From: Maribacter dokdonensis DSW-8
GTDB lineage: Bacteria; Bacteroidota; Bacteroidia; Flavobacteriales; Flavobacteriaceae
DNA: 64,000 nt
Reading direction: 5' to 3'
Assembly (NCBI RefSeq): GCF_001447995.1
Contig: NZ_LDPE01000006.1
Span: 87,046-151,045 of the forward strand
Shown here in pieces: positions 51,614 to 59,498 of this stretch. Under the pieces are notes generated by a model. The model saw nothing but the letters and a program-made list of their open reading frames with translations, was not told the DNA's origin and did no database searches. Numbering within the stretch: position 1 is the first letter of the stretch; each line of letters opens with the position of its first letter. A program made the position numbers and the translations under genes.

Positions 51614-53479
51614 ATCTAAATCGAACTCTTGTCTCAATAAATCAATCACAGGGTTTTTCTCTCTTAGTTTTTCGTATTTTTCTTCAGGAGTAAATGCAAA
51701 TTTCTTTGCCGTTGTTTCATTCACCGTAATGTCTAGGTGTACGAAGTGATTGTTTAATTTGGCACGTAAATATTCCATTAGCTCAAACTGTTCGCGCTCA
51801 ATCTCCTTTTTCATTGTACTGTTAGGAAGCTCAATATGAATTTTAAAATCTTCCTTAAGTTTTGGGACATCGGTGTGTAAGTTTGATGCTAAAATTTTCT
51901 GCCCTTTTTTATCTATAATTTCTATAAAATCAGCCCAATGCTTGCGTAAATCTTCTTCGGTAAAATTTTCTCTTGGTAGATTTTTTTCATCGATAACAAC
52001 CTCAATTCTGTTGAGTTCGTGCTGTTTTTTGGCGTTTAGACTTTTAATTGAAAGACCTGATACCCTTTTGGTGGGACGATTGATTTTAATCTTTTTATCA
52101 TCCTTTATATCGTTCGTTTCCGGCGTATTAAGTGGCTCCGGTTTCTTTTCTTCTAATTTAACTTGTGGGTTTGAAACTACATTAGTTTCTTCTGTACTAG
52201 TGTGATCAGTAGTAGCCGCTGTTTTTGTTTCAGAAGAAATACTATCTTTTGCCGGTTCTGCTTTGGTGCTTACCGTTTCGGTATTATTATTTTCAACAGG
52301 TTTCTCTATAGTCTGGTTTGAAGAACTAGCAACTTTTGGAATCTGTTTGTAAAATACTGAAGGAGCAATAAAATCAATGGTCTTATTTTGAAGTGCTACT
52401 GATTCAGGATTTTTTTTTTCTCCATCAAAATCGATAGAGGCAAGTTTCATAAGTGTCAATTCAACTAGAAGGCGTTGATTTTTACTTGTTTTGTACTTTA
52501 AATCACAATCATTTGCAATATTCAGCCCTTGTAATAAAAAGGAAGGAGATGTCCTTTTACTTTGTTCTCTATATAATTGTTGGGCTTCTTCGCCTACCTC
52601 TAATAAAGTAATAGTGTCTGGGTGTTGACATACCATCAAATCTCTAAAATGAGATGCTAAACCAGATATAAAATGGTGTCCGTCAAAACCTAAAGACAAT
52701 GTTTTATTAAAAAGTAAAAGTAGATTTGGAATCTTATGTTCCAATATTAGATCAGTGGCTTCAAAATAAGTATCGTAATCTAAAACGTTCAAGTTTTCTG
52801 TAACTGCTTTACGTGTTAAATTAGATCCAGAAAAGCTAACCACTCTATCAAAAATGGACAAGGCATCTCTCATGGCACCATCAGCTTTTTGGGCTATAAT
52901 ATGTAGTGCATCATCTTCCGCATTTATTCCTTGATTTTCTGCTATATATTTTAAGTATTCAGCGGCATCTTTAACCGTAATTCTTTTGAAATCGAATATT
53001 TGACATCTAGAAAGAATAGTAGGTATAATTTTATGCTTTTCTGTGGTTGCTAGTATAAAAATAGCATGCTTTGGCGGTTCTTCTAATGTTTTAAGAAAAG
53101 CATTAAAAGCCGATTGAGATAGCATATGCACCTCATCAATGATATAAACTTTGTATTTACCTACTTGTGGCGGTATGCGTACTTGGTCAATTAAATTTCT
53201 AATATCGTCCACAGAGTTGTTGGAAGCGGCATCCAACTCAAAAATATTGAAAGCAAAATCTTCATTCTCCTGTTCTGTGCCATCAGAATTTATTTGCTTT
53301 GCCAAAATACGTGCGCAAGTTGTTTTACCTACACCTCTAGGACCACAGAATAAAAGCGCTTGAGCTAAATGATTTTGGTCAATGGCATTTTGTAAAGTAT
53401 TGGTTATAGATTGTTGACCTACAACATCTTTAAATGTTTGAGGTCTATACTTACGTGCCGATACGATAAAAGGTTCCAA
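51608..53479 (-). CDS. dnaX: DNA polymerase III subunit gamma/tau, TTG start
   Basis: A 623-residue clamp-loader ATPase. The AAA+ part has Walker A GPRGVGKTTCARI, the block DAASNNSVDDIRNLIDQVR, Walker B KVYIIDEVHMLSQ and ATTEKHKIIPTILSRCQIF. Residues about 380-470 are a Thr/Glu/Lys-rich linker, and the C-terminal part resembles the tau tail. The zinc-binding cysteines that normally lie between Walker A and DAASN are absent and replaced by a short acidic stretch, as in related flavobacteria. The start is TTG at 53479 (no ATG upstream in frame). A TATATTTG box lies at 53505-53512. Confidence 0.93.
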   Translation of the reverse strand: MEPFIVSARKYRPQTFKDVVGQQSITNTLQNAIDQNHLAQALLFCGPRGVGKTTCARILAKQINSDGTEQENEDFAFNIFELDAASNNSVDDIRNLIDQVRIPPQVGKYKVYIIDEVHMLSQSAFNAFLKTLEEPPKHAIFILATTEKHKIIPTILSRCQIFDFKRITVKDAAEYLKYIAENQGINAEDDALHIIAQKADGAMRDALSIFDRVVSFSGSNLTRKAVTENLNVLDYDTYFEATDLILEHKIPNLLLLFNKTLSLGFDGHHFISGLASHFRDLMVCQHPDTITLLEVGEEAQQLYREQSKRTSPSFLLQGLNIANDCDLKYKTSKNQRLLVELTLMKLASIDFDGEKKNPESVALQNKTIDFIAPSVFYKQIPKVASSSNQTIEKPVENNNTETVSTKAEPAKDSISSETKTAATTDHTSTEETNVVSNPQVKLEEKKPEPLNTPETNDIKDDKKIKINRPTKRVSGLSIKSLNAKKQHELNRIEVVIDEKNLPRENFTEEDLRKHWADFIEIIDKKGQKILASNLHTDVPKLKEDFKIHIELPNSTMKKEIEREQFELMEYLRAKLNNHFVHLDITVNETTAKKFAFTPEEKYEKLREKNPVIDLLRQEFDLDL

Positions 53480-53577
53480 AATGCTACTCTCGTTTATTCT
53501 ATTACAAATATAAATATAGCTTGGAATACTTACGAGAATTAAGGTTACAGATCATCTTTAGTTATCAACAATTGCAG

Positions 53578-53585
53578 TACATTTG
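53578..53585 (+). promoter_or_regulatory. -7 element (TACATTTG) of the RNase P RNA gene
   Basis: Exact TAnnTTTG ending four bases before the first base of the P1 helix of the RNA, just the distance expected between the -7 element and the transcription start. Confidence 0.6.
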
Positions 53586-53588
53586 CGC

Positions 53589-53893
53589 AAAGCAGACCGC
53601 CTTATCGCTGCCAAGCAATTGGGAGAGGAAAGTCCGGACACCATAGTGCAGTATAGCGGGTAACGCCCGTCCGTTGAAAAGCGAGGACAAGTGCAACAGA
53701 AAGCAAGTACAGTTAGGCTGTAGTGAAACCAGGTAAACTCTATACGGTGAAACGTCATGTAAATCGGTGTTTAAGGGCTGCACGCCCAAGCCGAAGGGTA
53801 GGCGGTTAGAGTACTGGGGTAACCCTTTACCTAGATAAATGATAAGGAGTTCTAATGATTTTAGGATACAGAATCCGGCTTATGGTCTGCTTT
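53589..53893 (+). ncRNA. rnpB: RNase P RNA (class A)
   Basis: The catalytic RNA that matures tRNA 5' ends. The conserved 5' core GAGGAAAGTCCGGACACC (53633-53650) and the 3' core with AGTACTGGGG and AGATAAATGATAAGG are present, as is ACAGAATCCGGCTTA near the end. Bases 53589-53598 (AAAGCAGACC) pair with 53884-53893 (GGTCTGCTTT) to form the closing P1 helix, which also serves as terminator with the T-rich sequence after it. Size about 305 bases. It is divergent from dnaX and convergent with rsmD. Open frames on the other strand here are chance. Confidence 0.95.
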
Positions 53894-53902
53894 TTTATTT
53901 TG

Positions 53903-54439
53903 TTATTTTTCAAAAAAACTAAAAACACTACCACCATATTTTCGTGAGTTTTTGTAGAAAGGTAATTCTGCTAAGCTGGTGCGGTTAGAGTGTTCAATAA
54001 TTAATACACCGTCTTCTAATAAAAGGTCGTTTTCAAAGACCAACTGAGGTAATTTTTCAAAATCGGTAAATTCCATATCGTAAAATGGATCGGCAAAGAT
54101 GATATCGAATTTTTCGGTATTTCGCTGTAAAAAACTAAAGACATCGCTCTTTAAAGTTCTAATGTTCATATCTAATAGGGAAACCGTCTTGTCTATAAAA
54201 TCTATACAACCACCATGGGCATCAACGGCAAGTACATCATCTACGCCTCTAGATGAAAACTCGTAACTGATGTTTCCGGTACCGGTAAAAAGATCTAAAA
54301 CCTTCAAATCAGGAAAGTAGTAAGAATTGTTCAAAATATTGAACAAGCTTTCTTTGGCCATGTCTTTGGTAGGTCTTACAGGTAATTTTTTAGGGGCTAT
54401 TAAGTTACGACCTTTGTGCTTTCCTGAAATTATTCGCAT
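53903..54439 (-). CDS. rsmD: 16S rRNA (guanine(966)-N(2))-methyltransferase
   Basis: A 178-residue SAM methyltransferase. The N-terminal block MRIISGKHKGRNLIAPKK and RPTKDMAKESLFNIL are diagnostic for RsmD, and the SAM loop is VLDLFTGTGNISYEFSSRG. The catalytic motif reads FADPFY in place of the usual DPPY/DPPF; the Asp and aromatic are kept, the second Pro is lost. Its ATG overlaps the stop of the DUF3822 gene (TAATG), so translation is coupled. The gene ends just beyond the 3' end of rnpB on the opposite strand. Confidence 0.9.
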   Translation of the reverse strand: MRIISGKHKGRNLIAPKKLPVRPTKDMAKESLFNILNNSYYFPDLKVLDLFTGTGNISYEFSSRGVDDVLAVDAHGGCIDFIDKTVSLLDMNIRTLKSDVFSFLQRNTEKFDIIFADPFYDMEFTDFEKLPQLVFENDLLLEDGVLIIEHSNRTSLAELPFYKNSRKYGGSVFSFFEK

Positions 54440-55275
54440 TATATAGTATTAATGAGCGTGAAGTCTATAGAACTGGAAGATGGTTCTCCAAGTTTTATTA
54501 ATTGTTGGGTTGAGGGAGCGAAAATGCTAATATGTTGTATATAATTGTAACATAATTTAAAAGTTGCATCATCTTCTTCAATATCTCCAAAAAGTTTTAC
54601 AATTGCTGTTTTAGGGTCTAACTCCAGCTGTTCTAAAACAAATAACAGGTAATAGGCAAAATCTTCTTTGGTGTCGTATTTAAAGCTGTTGTAAAGCATT
54701 AATTTACGTTGGTTCAAAACCGTAATGTCCAGCTGATCTTTGCTAACATGTACAAAGCATGTAGTTTCTTGGTTTTGTGTTTGGTTGTTCATTAAAGATT
54801 GTAGCAGTACCGTGCCATTATGCATATAGTGGAATTCACCGAAAAGATCATAAATATAATTGTTGATATTTACGTAAGGCACATATACAATTACTAGATC
54901 GTGATTTTCAACTTCGTCATAAGCCAAAATATCATTTGCCAAAATTTTGGTGTTGAACTTTAAGTACTCGTATAAATTATCGGCATTGAACAATGATTTA
55001 GGAACTAAACCAAAGAGGGTGTTTCTATGAACTGTAACCACCTCGTCAAACTGCATATTTTCTATATCATGTTTCAGAAATAATTTATGCAGTTCATCCT
55101 TTGCTTCCATAGGGTTTTTTTCAAATGCGAAATCAACCCTATCAGATAGCAATAATTTTTGCGAAACAGTATCTGCCACACAAAAAGAAAGTCCATTCAA
55201 GCTAACCTGAATGGACAATTTCTTAAAATTTTTATCCGCTATATTTAAGCTATTATTTCTTCTCCTTTTTGTCAT
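54439..55275 (-). CDS. DUF3822 family protein
   Basis: A 278-residue cytoplasmic protein of the DUF3822 family, a Bacteroidota group with an ASKHA/actin-like fold by pattern. The early block LSIQVSLNGLSFCVADT and the central LVIVYVPYVNINNYIYDLFG support this. I use the ATG at 55275 (MTKRRRNN...); the start lies within the previous gene, giving a 23-base overlap. Function is unknown. The fold and its neighbour with a pilin-like N-terminus recall the PilM-type actin-like protein of type IV pilus systems, but no other pilus gene is here. Confidence 0.82.
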   Translation of the reverse strand: MTKRRRNNSLNIADKNFKKLSIQVSLNGLSFCVADTVSQKLLLSDRVDFAFEKNPMEAKDELHKLFLKHDIENMQFDEVVTVHRNTLFGLVPKSLFNADNLYEYLKFNTKILANDILAYDEVENHDLVIVYVPYVNINNYIYDLFGEFHYMHNGTVLLQSLMNNQTQNQETTCFVHVSKDQLDITVLNQRKLMLYNSFKYDTKEDFAYYLLFVLEQLELDPKTAIVKLFGDIEEDDATFKLCYNYIQHISIFAPSTQQLIKLGEPSSSSIDFTLINTI

Positions 55276-55903
55276 AAATAGCAGGCCAGTTACCAGTTGT
55301 GCTAACATCTTCAAGAGAACCTACTTTAATAGACGGTCCATTAACCTCTTCTACACTTAATGCGGCTTTTTCACGAGCCAATAAATCTTTGGGCTGATCG
55401 TATAGTACTACTTCCTTGTCAACTTTAGCTTCAAAAACAGGGGCTTTATAGCCACTCTTTTCTACAAAGGCAGATTTCATTGTAAATTTTTCTCCGTTTG
55501 CAGCTGTAGGTACTTCCATTAAGCTTTTATATCTGGTATCTGCTTTAAAAAGAGAATCTTTTACAGAAACAAAACCCAATGTATCAATAATTTTCACCTC
55601 TCTTAACATGTCAATACCGTAAGCTTTATCGAACTCCATAAATGAAGAATCTCTTTGCTGTGTAATTACATATTTACCGGTATCGATAAAACGAATAAGA
55701 CTATTGAAATCATTTGCATACTTGCCATTAACAGTTTTGTAAGCCTCTTGCGAATTTCTAATATCCTTTAGCTTAGCAATAACTTGTGCAAAACGCTCTT
55801 CTTTTACCTCTTTAAATTTGATTGGTCCGGTAATGGAGTTGTAAATAAAGTATCCTAAAGCGATACATCCAATCCAAAGTACAATTTGTATTACGGTCTT
55901 CAT
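55253..55903 (-). CDS. Membrane-anchored protein with pseudopilin-like pattern
   Basis: Unnamed 216-residue protein. One membrane helix at about 5-24 is followed by a helical stretch (AQVIAKLKDIRNSQEAYKTV) and a GKYANDFNSLIRFI block, which is the pattern of type II/IV pseudopilin domains, although a prepilin peptidase site is not seen. The rest is strand-rich and exported. It is the first gene of the - strand operon with DUF3822 and rsmD; a TAGATTTG box (55937-55944) lies 33 bases before its ATG. Function unknown. Confidence 0.7.
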   Translation of the reverse strand: MKTVIQIVLWIGCIALGYFIYNSITGPIKFKEVKEERFAQVIAKLKDIRNSQEAYKTVNGKYANDFNSLIRFIDTGKYVITQQRDSSFMEFDKAYGIDMLREVKIIDTLGFVSVKDSLFKADTRYKSLMEVPTAANGEKFTMKSAFVEKSGYKAPVFEAKVDKEVVLYDQPKDLLAREKAALSVEEVNGPSIKVGSLEDVSTTGNWPAIYDKKEKK

Positions 55904-56004
55904 TTCGTATGTGTTATTTTTATTTAGTGGTCTTCACAAATCTACAATTTTTTTTTAATGGTAAAAGTTTTTAGCCTAAAAATCATCTTTATCTTTGGGG
56001 GCTC

Positions 56005-57438
56005 ATGAAACCAATAACACCCGCTTCTTTCTATACTATACTAGAAAACAAATTTCCTCATTCACCAACTGCCACACAATCAGTGGCTTTGCAAAAATTG
56101 GCAGAATTCACACTGTCAACAGTTAAAGATGAAGTTTTTTTATTAAAAGGCTATGCCGGTACCGGAAAAACTACTTTAATTGGCACTTTGGTCAATAGTT
56201 TGTGGAAAGTTCAAAAGAAAGCTGTGTTAATGGCTCCTACTGGTAGGGCTGCAAAAGTGATGTCCAACTATTCGAATACGCAGGCATTTACCATTCACAG
56301 AAAAATATATTTCCCGAAAAAGCAAAGTGGTGGTGGAGTTCAATTTGTGTTGGCACCTAATAAACATAGAGATACTTTGTTTATAGTGGATGAGGCTTCA
56401 ATGATTCCCGATACCGCTGCAGATTCAAAGTTATTTGAAAACGGTTCTCTTTTAGATGACTTAATGATGTTCGTTTATTCAGGACATAAGTGCAAGTTGT
56501 TGCTAATAGGTGATACGGCACAATTACCACCCGTTCATTTGGTGTTGAGTCCGGCGTTAGATGGTAACAAACTTTCCTTAAATTATAATAAAGAGGTCGT
56601 TAGGTTAGAACTAAGCGAAGTGGTAAGACAAGCGGGAGATTCTGGTATATTGGCGAACGCTACATTATTGCGAGAGCAACTGCAAAGCGATTTTTTTGAA
56701 GATTTTAAATTTGATGTAGACCCCTTTACAGATATTGTAAGATTAATAGATGGCAATGAAATACAGGAAGCCATAGATAGTTCGTATGCGGAAAACGGAA
56801 AAGAGGAGACGGCATTTATAGTTAGGTCAAATAAGCGAGCAAACTTATACAATCAGAATATACGCGAACGTATTCTTTATCTAGAGAATGATATTGCCGT
56901 TGGTGATTTTATGATGGTGGTAAAAAATAATTACTATTGGTTAAAGCCAAGCTCTGAAGCTGGATTTATAGCTAATGGAGATATTATTGAAATACTGGAA
57001 ATATTCGATATCAAAGAAATTTATACTTTCAAATTTGCCGAAGTAAAGGTGAAAATGGTAGATTACCCCAACATGGCGCCATTTGAAACGGTATTGTTGT
57101 TAGATACTATAACAGCGGAATCTCCTTCACTATCCTATGAAGACGGCAATAGGCTTTATCAAGAAGTAATGAAGGATTTTGCCCATGAAACTTCAAAGTA
57201 TAAGAAATTTTTAGGGGTAAAGAATAATAAATACTTTAACGGTTTACAAGTTAAATTCTCATACGCTATTACATGCCATAAATCTCAAGGTGGGCAATGG
57301 AATACTGTATTTGTAGAACAACCTTATTTGCCAAATGGTATTGATAAGGAATATTTAAGATGGTTATATACAGCGGTAACCAGAGCGAAGAATAAATTGT
57401 ACCTTATAGGTTTTAAAGATGATTTTTTTCTTGATTAA
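56005..57438 (+). CDS. RecD-like superfamily 1 DNA helicase
   Basis: A 477-residue helicase of the UvrD/RecD type. Walker A LLKGYAGTGKTTLIGTL (about 47-63), motif Ib MAPTGRAAKV, Walker B FIVDEASMI, motif III LLIGDTAQLPPV, the late motif CHKSQGGQWNTVFVE and motif VI YTAVTRAKNKLYL are all intact. It is close to the RecD2-like group that acts 5' to 3' on DNA, without RecB or RecC partners. A TATCTTTG box ends seven bases before the ATG, so the message may be nearly leaderless. It is divergent from the pilin-like/DUF3822/rsmD operon. Confidence 0.9.
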   Translation: MKPITPASFYTILENKFPHSPTATQSVALQKLAEFTLSTVKDEVFLLKGYAGTGKTTLIGTLVNSLWKVQKKAVLMAPTGRAAKVMSNYSNTQAFTIHRKIYFPKKQSGGGVQFVLAPNKHRDTLFIVDEASMIPDTAADSKLFENGSLLDDLMMFVYSGHKCKLLLIGDTAQLPPVHLVLSPALDGNKLSLNYNKEVVRLELSEVVRQAGDSGILANATLLREQLQSDFFEDFKFDVDPFTDIVRLIDGNEIQEAIDSSYAENGKEETAFIVRSNKRANLYNQNIRERILYLENDIAVGDFMMVVKNNYYWLKPSSEAGFIANGDIIEILEIFDIKEIYTFKFAEVKVKMVDYPNMAPFETVLLLDTITAESPSLSYEDGNRLYQEVMKDFAHETSKYKKFLGVKNNKYFNGLQVKFSYAITCHKSQGGQWNTVFVEQPYLPNGIDKEYLRWLYTAVTRAKNKLYLIGFKDDFFLD

Positions 57439-57499
57439 GAAAAGATTATTTTAGTATTTATGGACACGGAAAAGGAGTCTTTTCCATAGTGAAATCAAC

Positions 57500-58069
57500 A
57501 TGACAACCGATACGATTTTAAGCATTTTTTTAGGGGTAGGATTAGCAGCATCTGTTGGGTTCAGGGTGTTTTTACCATTGTTTGCATTAAGTTTGGCATC
57601 TTATTTTGGAGTATGGGAACTAAATGATAATTGGCAATGGATAGGTAGTCTAGTTGCCGTATTGACATTGGGCGTGGCAACCTTACTTGAAATTTTTGCC
57701 TACTTTATTCCTTGGTTCGATAATTTACTGGATAGTATAGCCGTACCATTGGCAGCAATAGCGGGTACTGCCGTAATGGTATCTACAGTGGCTGATCTAG
57801 ATCCCGTAATAACGTGGTCATTGGCAATTATTGCGGGCGGTGGTACCGCAACAGCAATTAAGGGTGCTGGTGCCACGGGGAGATTGGCATCCACAGCTAC
57901 CACCGGAGGTCTGGCCAACCCGGTAATTACTACCGTTGAAACAGGTACTGCCGCAGTAGTGTCCGTTGCCTCGATATTTGCACCTATATTAGCAGCCGTT
58001 TTGGTCATTATCATATTAGTGATCATTTTTAGGATTTACAGAAAATTACGACCAAAGGCTAATACTTAA
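57500..58069 (+). CDS. DUF4126 family membrane protein
   Basis: A 189-residue integral membrane protein with about five helices and many Ala, Gly and Val. The beginning LSIFLGVGLAASVGFRVFLP and the block GGGTATAIKGAGATGRLAS are diagnostic for DUF4126, whose function is unknown. A 7-bp hairpin (57468-57485, GGAAAAG/CTTTTCC) lies in the short gap behind the helicase gene. It is 11 bases before kdsB and probably in the same transcript. Confidence 0.88.
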   Translation: MTTDTILSIFLGVGLAASVGFRVFLPLFALSLASYFGVWELNDNWQWIGSLVAVLTLGVATLLEIFAYFIPWFDNLLDSIAVPLAAIAGTAVMVSTVADLDPVITWSLAIIAGGGTATAIKGAGATGRLASTATTGGLANPVITTVETGTAAVVSVASIFAPILAAVLVIIILVIIFRIYRKLRPKANT

Positions 58070-58080
58070 AATATATTTAG

Positions 58081-58809
58081 TTGAAAAAAATAGCAATGAT
58101 TCCTGCCCGCTATGCGGCATCGAGATTTCCTGCAAAATTAATGCAGGATTTGGCTGGCAAACCGGTCATTTTAAGAACTTACCAAGCTGCAGTACATACA
58201 AAGCTTTTTGATGAAGTTTATGTGGTTACCGATAGCCAGGTTATTTATGATACCATTGTAAGGGAAGGTGGTTTGGCTATCATGAGTGTTAAGGAACATG
58301 ATTGTGGCAGCGATCGTATTGCCGAGGCAGTAATGCAAATGGACGTTGATATTATTGTAAATGTACAAGGCGATGAACCATTTACAGATCGTGAAAGTCT
58401 TGAGGGTGTAATACAGGTGTTTGAAGATGACGTTCATAAAGAAATTGACTTAGCATCGTTAATGGTTAAAATCACAGATGAGGAGGAAATTAATAATCCA
58501 AATACGGTAAAGGTAATCGTAGATAATAGGGATTTTGCACTGTATTTTTCAAGATCGCCAATACCTTATCCAAGAGCAAAAAACAAGGATACTGTCTATT
58601 ATAAGCACAAAGGTATTTACGCTTTTAGAAAAAGTGCTTTGATGGATTTTCAACGACTGCCAATGCTTCAATTAGAGGCTACCGAAAAAATTGAGGCTAT
58701 ACGTTATTTGGAATATGGTAAAAAAATAAAAATGGTAGAAACCAATGTTCAGGGCATAGAAATAGATACACCTGAAGACTTAAAGAAAGCGCAGAAGGCA
58801 TGGAAATAA
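58081..58809 (+). CDS. kdsB: 3-deoxy-manno-octulosonate cytidylyltransferase, TTG start
   Basis: A 242-residue CMP-Kdo (or CMP-8-amino-Kdo) synthetase, which activates the sugar for lipopolysaccharide core synthesis. Diagnostic blocks are [35 protein letters not shown] and the [10 protein letters not shown] loop. The start is TTG at 58081; an in-frame TAG immediately precedes it and the conserved N-terminus leaves no other choice. It overlaps the HAD gene by 10 bases. The company of a KdnB-like oxidase suggests that the real substrate is 8-amino-Kdo. Confidence 0.94.
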   Translation: MKKIAMIPARYAASRFPAKLMQDLAGKPVILRTYQAAVHTKLFDEVYVVTDSQVIYDTIVREGGLAIMSVKEHDCGSDRIAEAVMQMDVDIIVNVQGDEPFTDRESLEGVIQVFEDDVHKEIDLASLMVKITDEEEINNPNTVKVIVDNRDFALYFSRSPIPYPRAKNKDTVYYKHKGIYAFRKSALMDFQRLPMLQLEATEKIEAIRYLEYGKKIKMVETNVQGIEIDTPEDLKKAQKAWK

Positions 58810-59498
58810 ATTTTGATGGAATTAATGTAATTGGTTTTGATGCAGATGATACCCTATGGGTAAACGAAACTTATTTTAGGGATACTGAAGATAAATTTGG
58901 CGATCTTTTAGAGAAGTATGAAACTAAGAATAAAATAGATCAAGAGCTTTTTAGAACTGAGATTAAAAATTTGGACCTTTACGGTTACGGCATAAAAGGA
59001 TTTGTACTTTCTATGATCGAATGTGCGTTGGAGCTTTCAAATAATCAAGTTGCTCCTAAAACGGTAAGAGCACTTTTGGATTTAGGTAAAGAAATGATAA
59101 CACAACCCGTTGAATTATTAGAAGGGGTGGAAGAAGTACTTCAAAGTTTAAAGGACAAATATCGTTTAATTGTACTGACCAAAGGTGATCTCTTGGATCA
59201 AGAGCGTAAATTGGAGCGGTCAGGTTTATCAGAATATTTTCACCATGTAGAAGTATTAAGTGATAAGAAAGAGAAAAACTATAGTGATTTATTAGAGCAC
59301 TTACAAATAGAACCGGACGAGTTTTTAATGATCGGAAACTCTTTAAAGTCAGACGTATTGCCACTTGTGAATATTGGAGCAAGAGCGGTTCATATACCTT
59401 TTCATACCACATGGCAGCATGAAGAAGTAACGGAGGTTGTAGATAATAATGGTTATATGACAATGTCTACTTTGACCGATGTACTGAAATACGTTTAA
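58800..59498 (+). CDS. HAD-superfamily phosphatase
   Basis: A 232-residue HAD hydrolase. Motif I is [12 protein letters not shown] (nucleophile Asp in DxDxT order), motif II IVLTKGD, a Lys in the following helix, and motif [14 protein letters not shown]. The cap is the helical C1 type (YjjG/phosphoglycolate phosphatase group). It is not KdsC, which lacks the cap. It overlaps kdsB by 10 bases and the KdnB-like gene by one (TAATG), so all three are coupled; a role in sugar-phosphate removal during Kdo8N or lipopolysaccharide synthesis is my inference. Confidence 0.85.
   Translation: MEINFDGINVIGFDADDTLWVNETYFRDTEDKFGDLLEKYETKNKIDQELFRTEIKNLDLYGYGIKGFVLSMIECALELSNNQVAPKTVRALLDLGKEMITQPVELLEGVEEVLQSLKDKYRLIVLTKGDLLDQERKLERSGLSEYFHHVEVLSDKKEKNYSDLLEHLQIEPDEFLMIGNSLKSDVLPLVNIGARAVHIPFHTTWQHEEVTEVVDNNGYMTMSTLTDVLKYV

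Noticed and set aside
51873..52205. A 110-codon + strand frame inside dnaX
   Set aside because: Ser-rich antisense frame within a well-recognised gene; no start signal or family.
53558..53789. Open frames of 66 and 74 codons on the - strand
   Set aside because: They lie across the RNase P RNA gene and resemble no protein; the RNA explains the sequence.
57700..58026. A 108-codon - strand frame with many Ala, Val and Ile
   Set aside because: It is the complement of the Ala/Val-rich DUF4126 gene; composition alone keeps it open.
59056..59463. A 135-codon - strand frame inside the HAD gene
   Set aside because: Antisense of a conserved phosphatase with all HAD motifs; no protein-like features.
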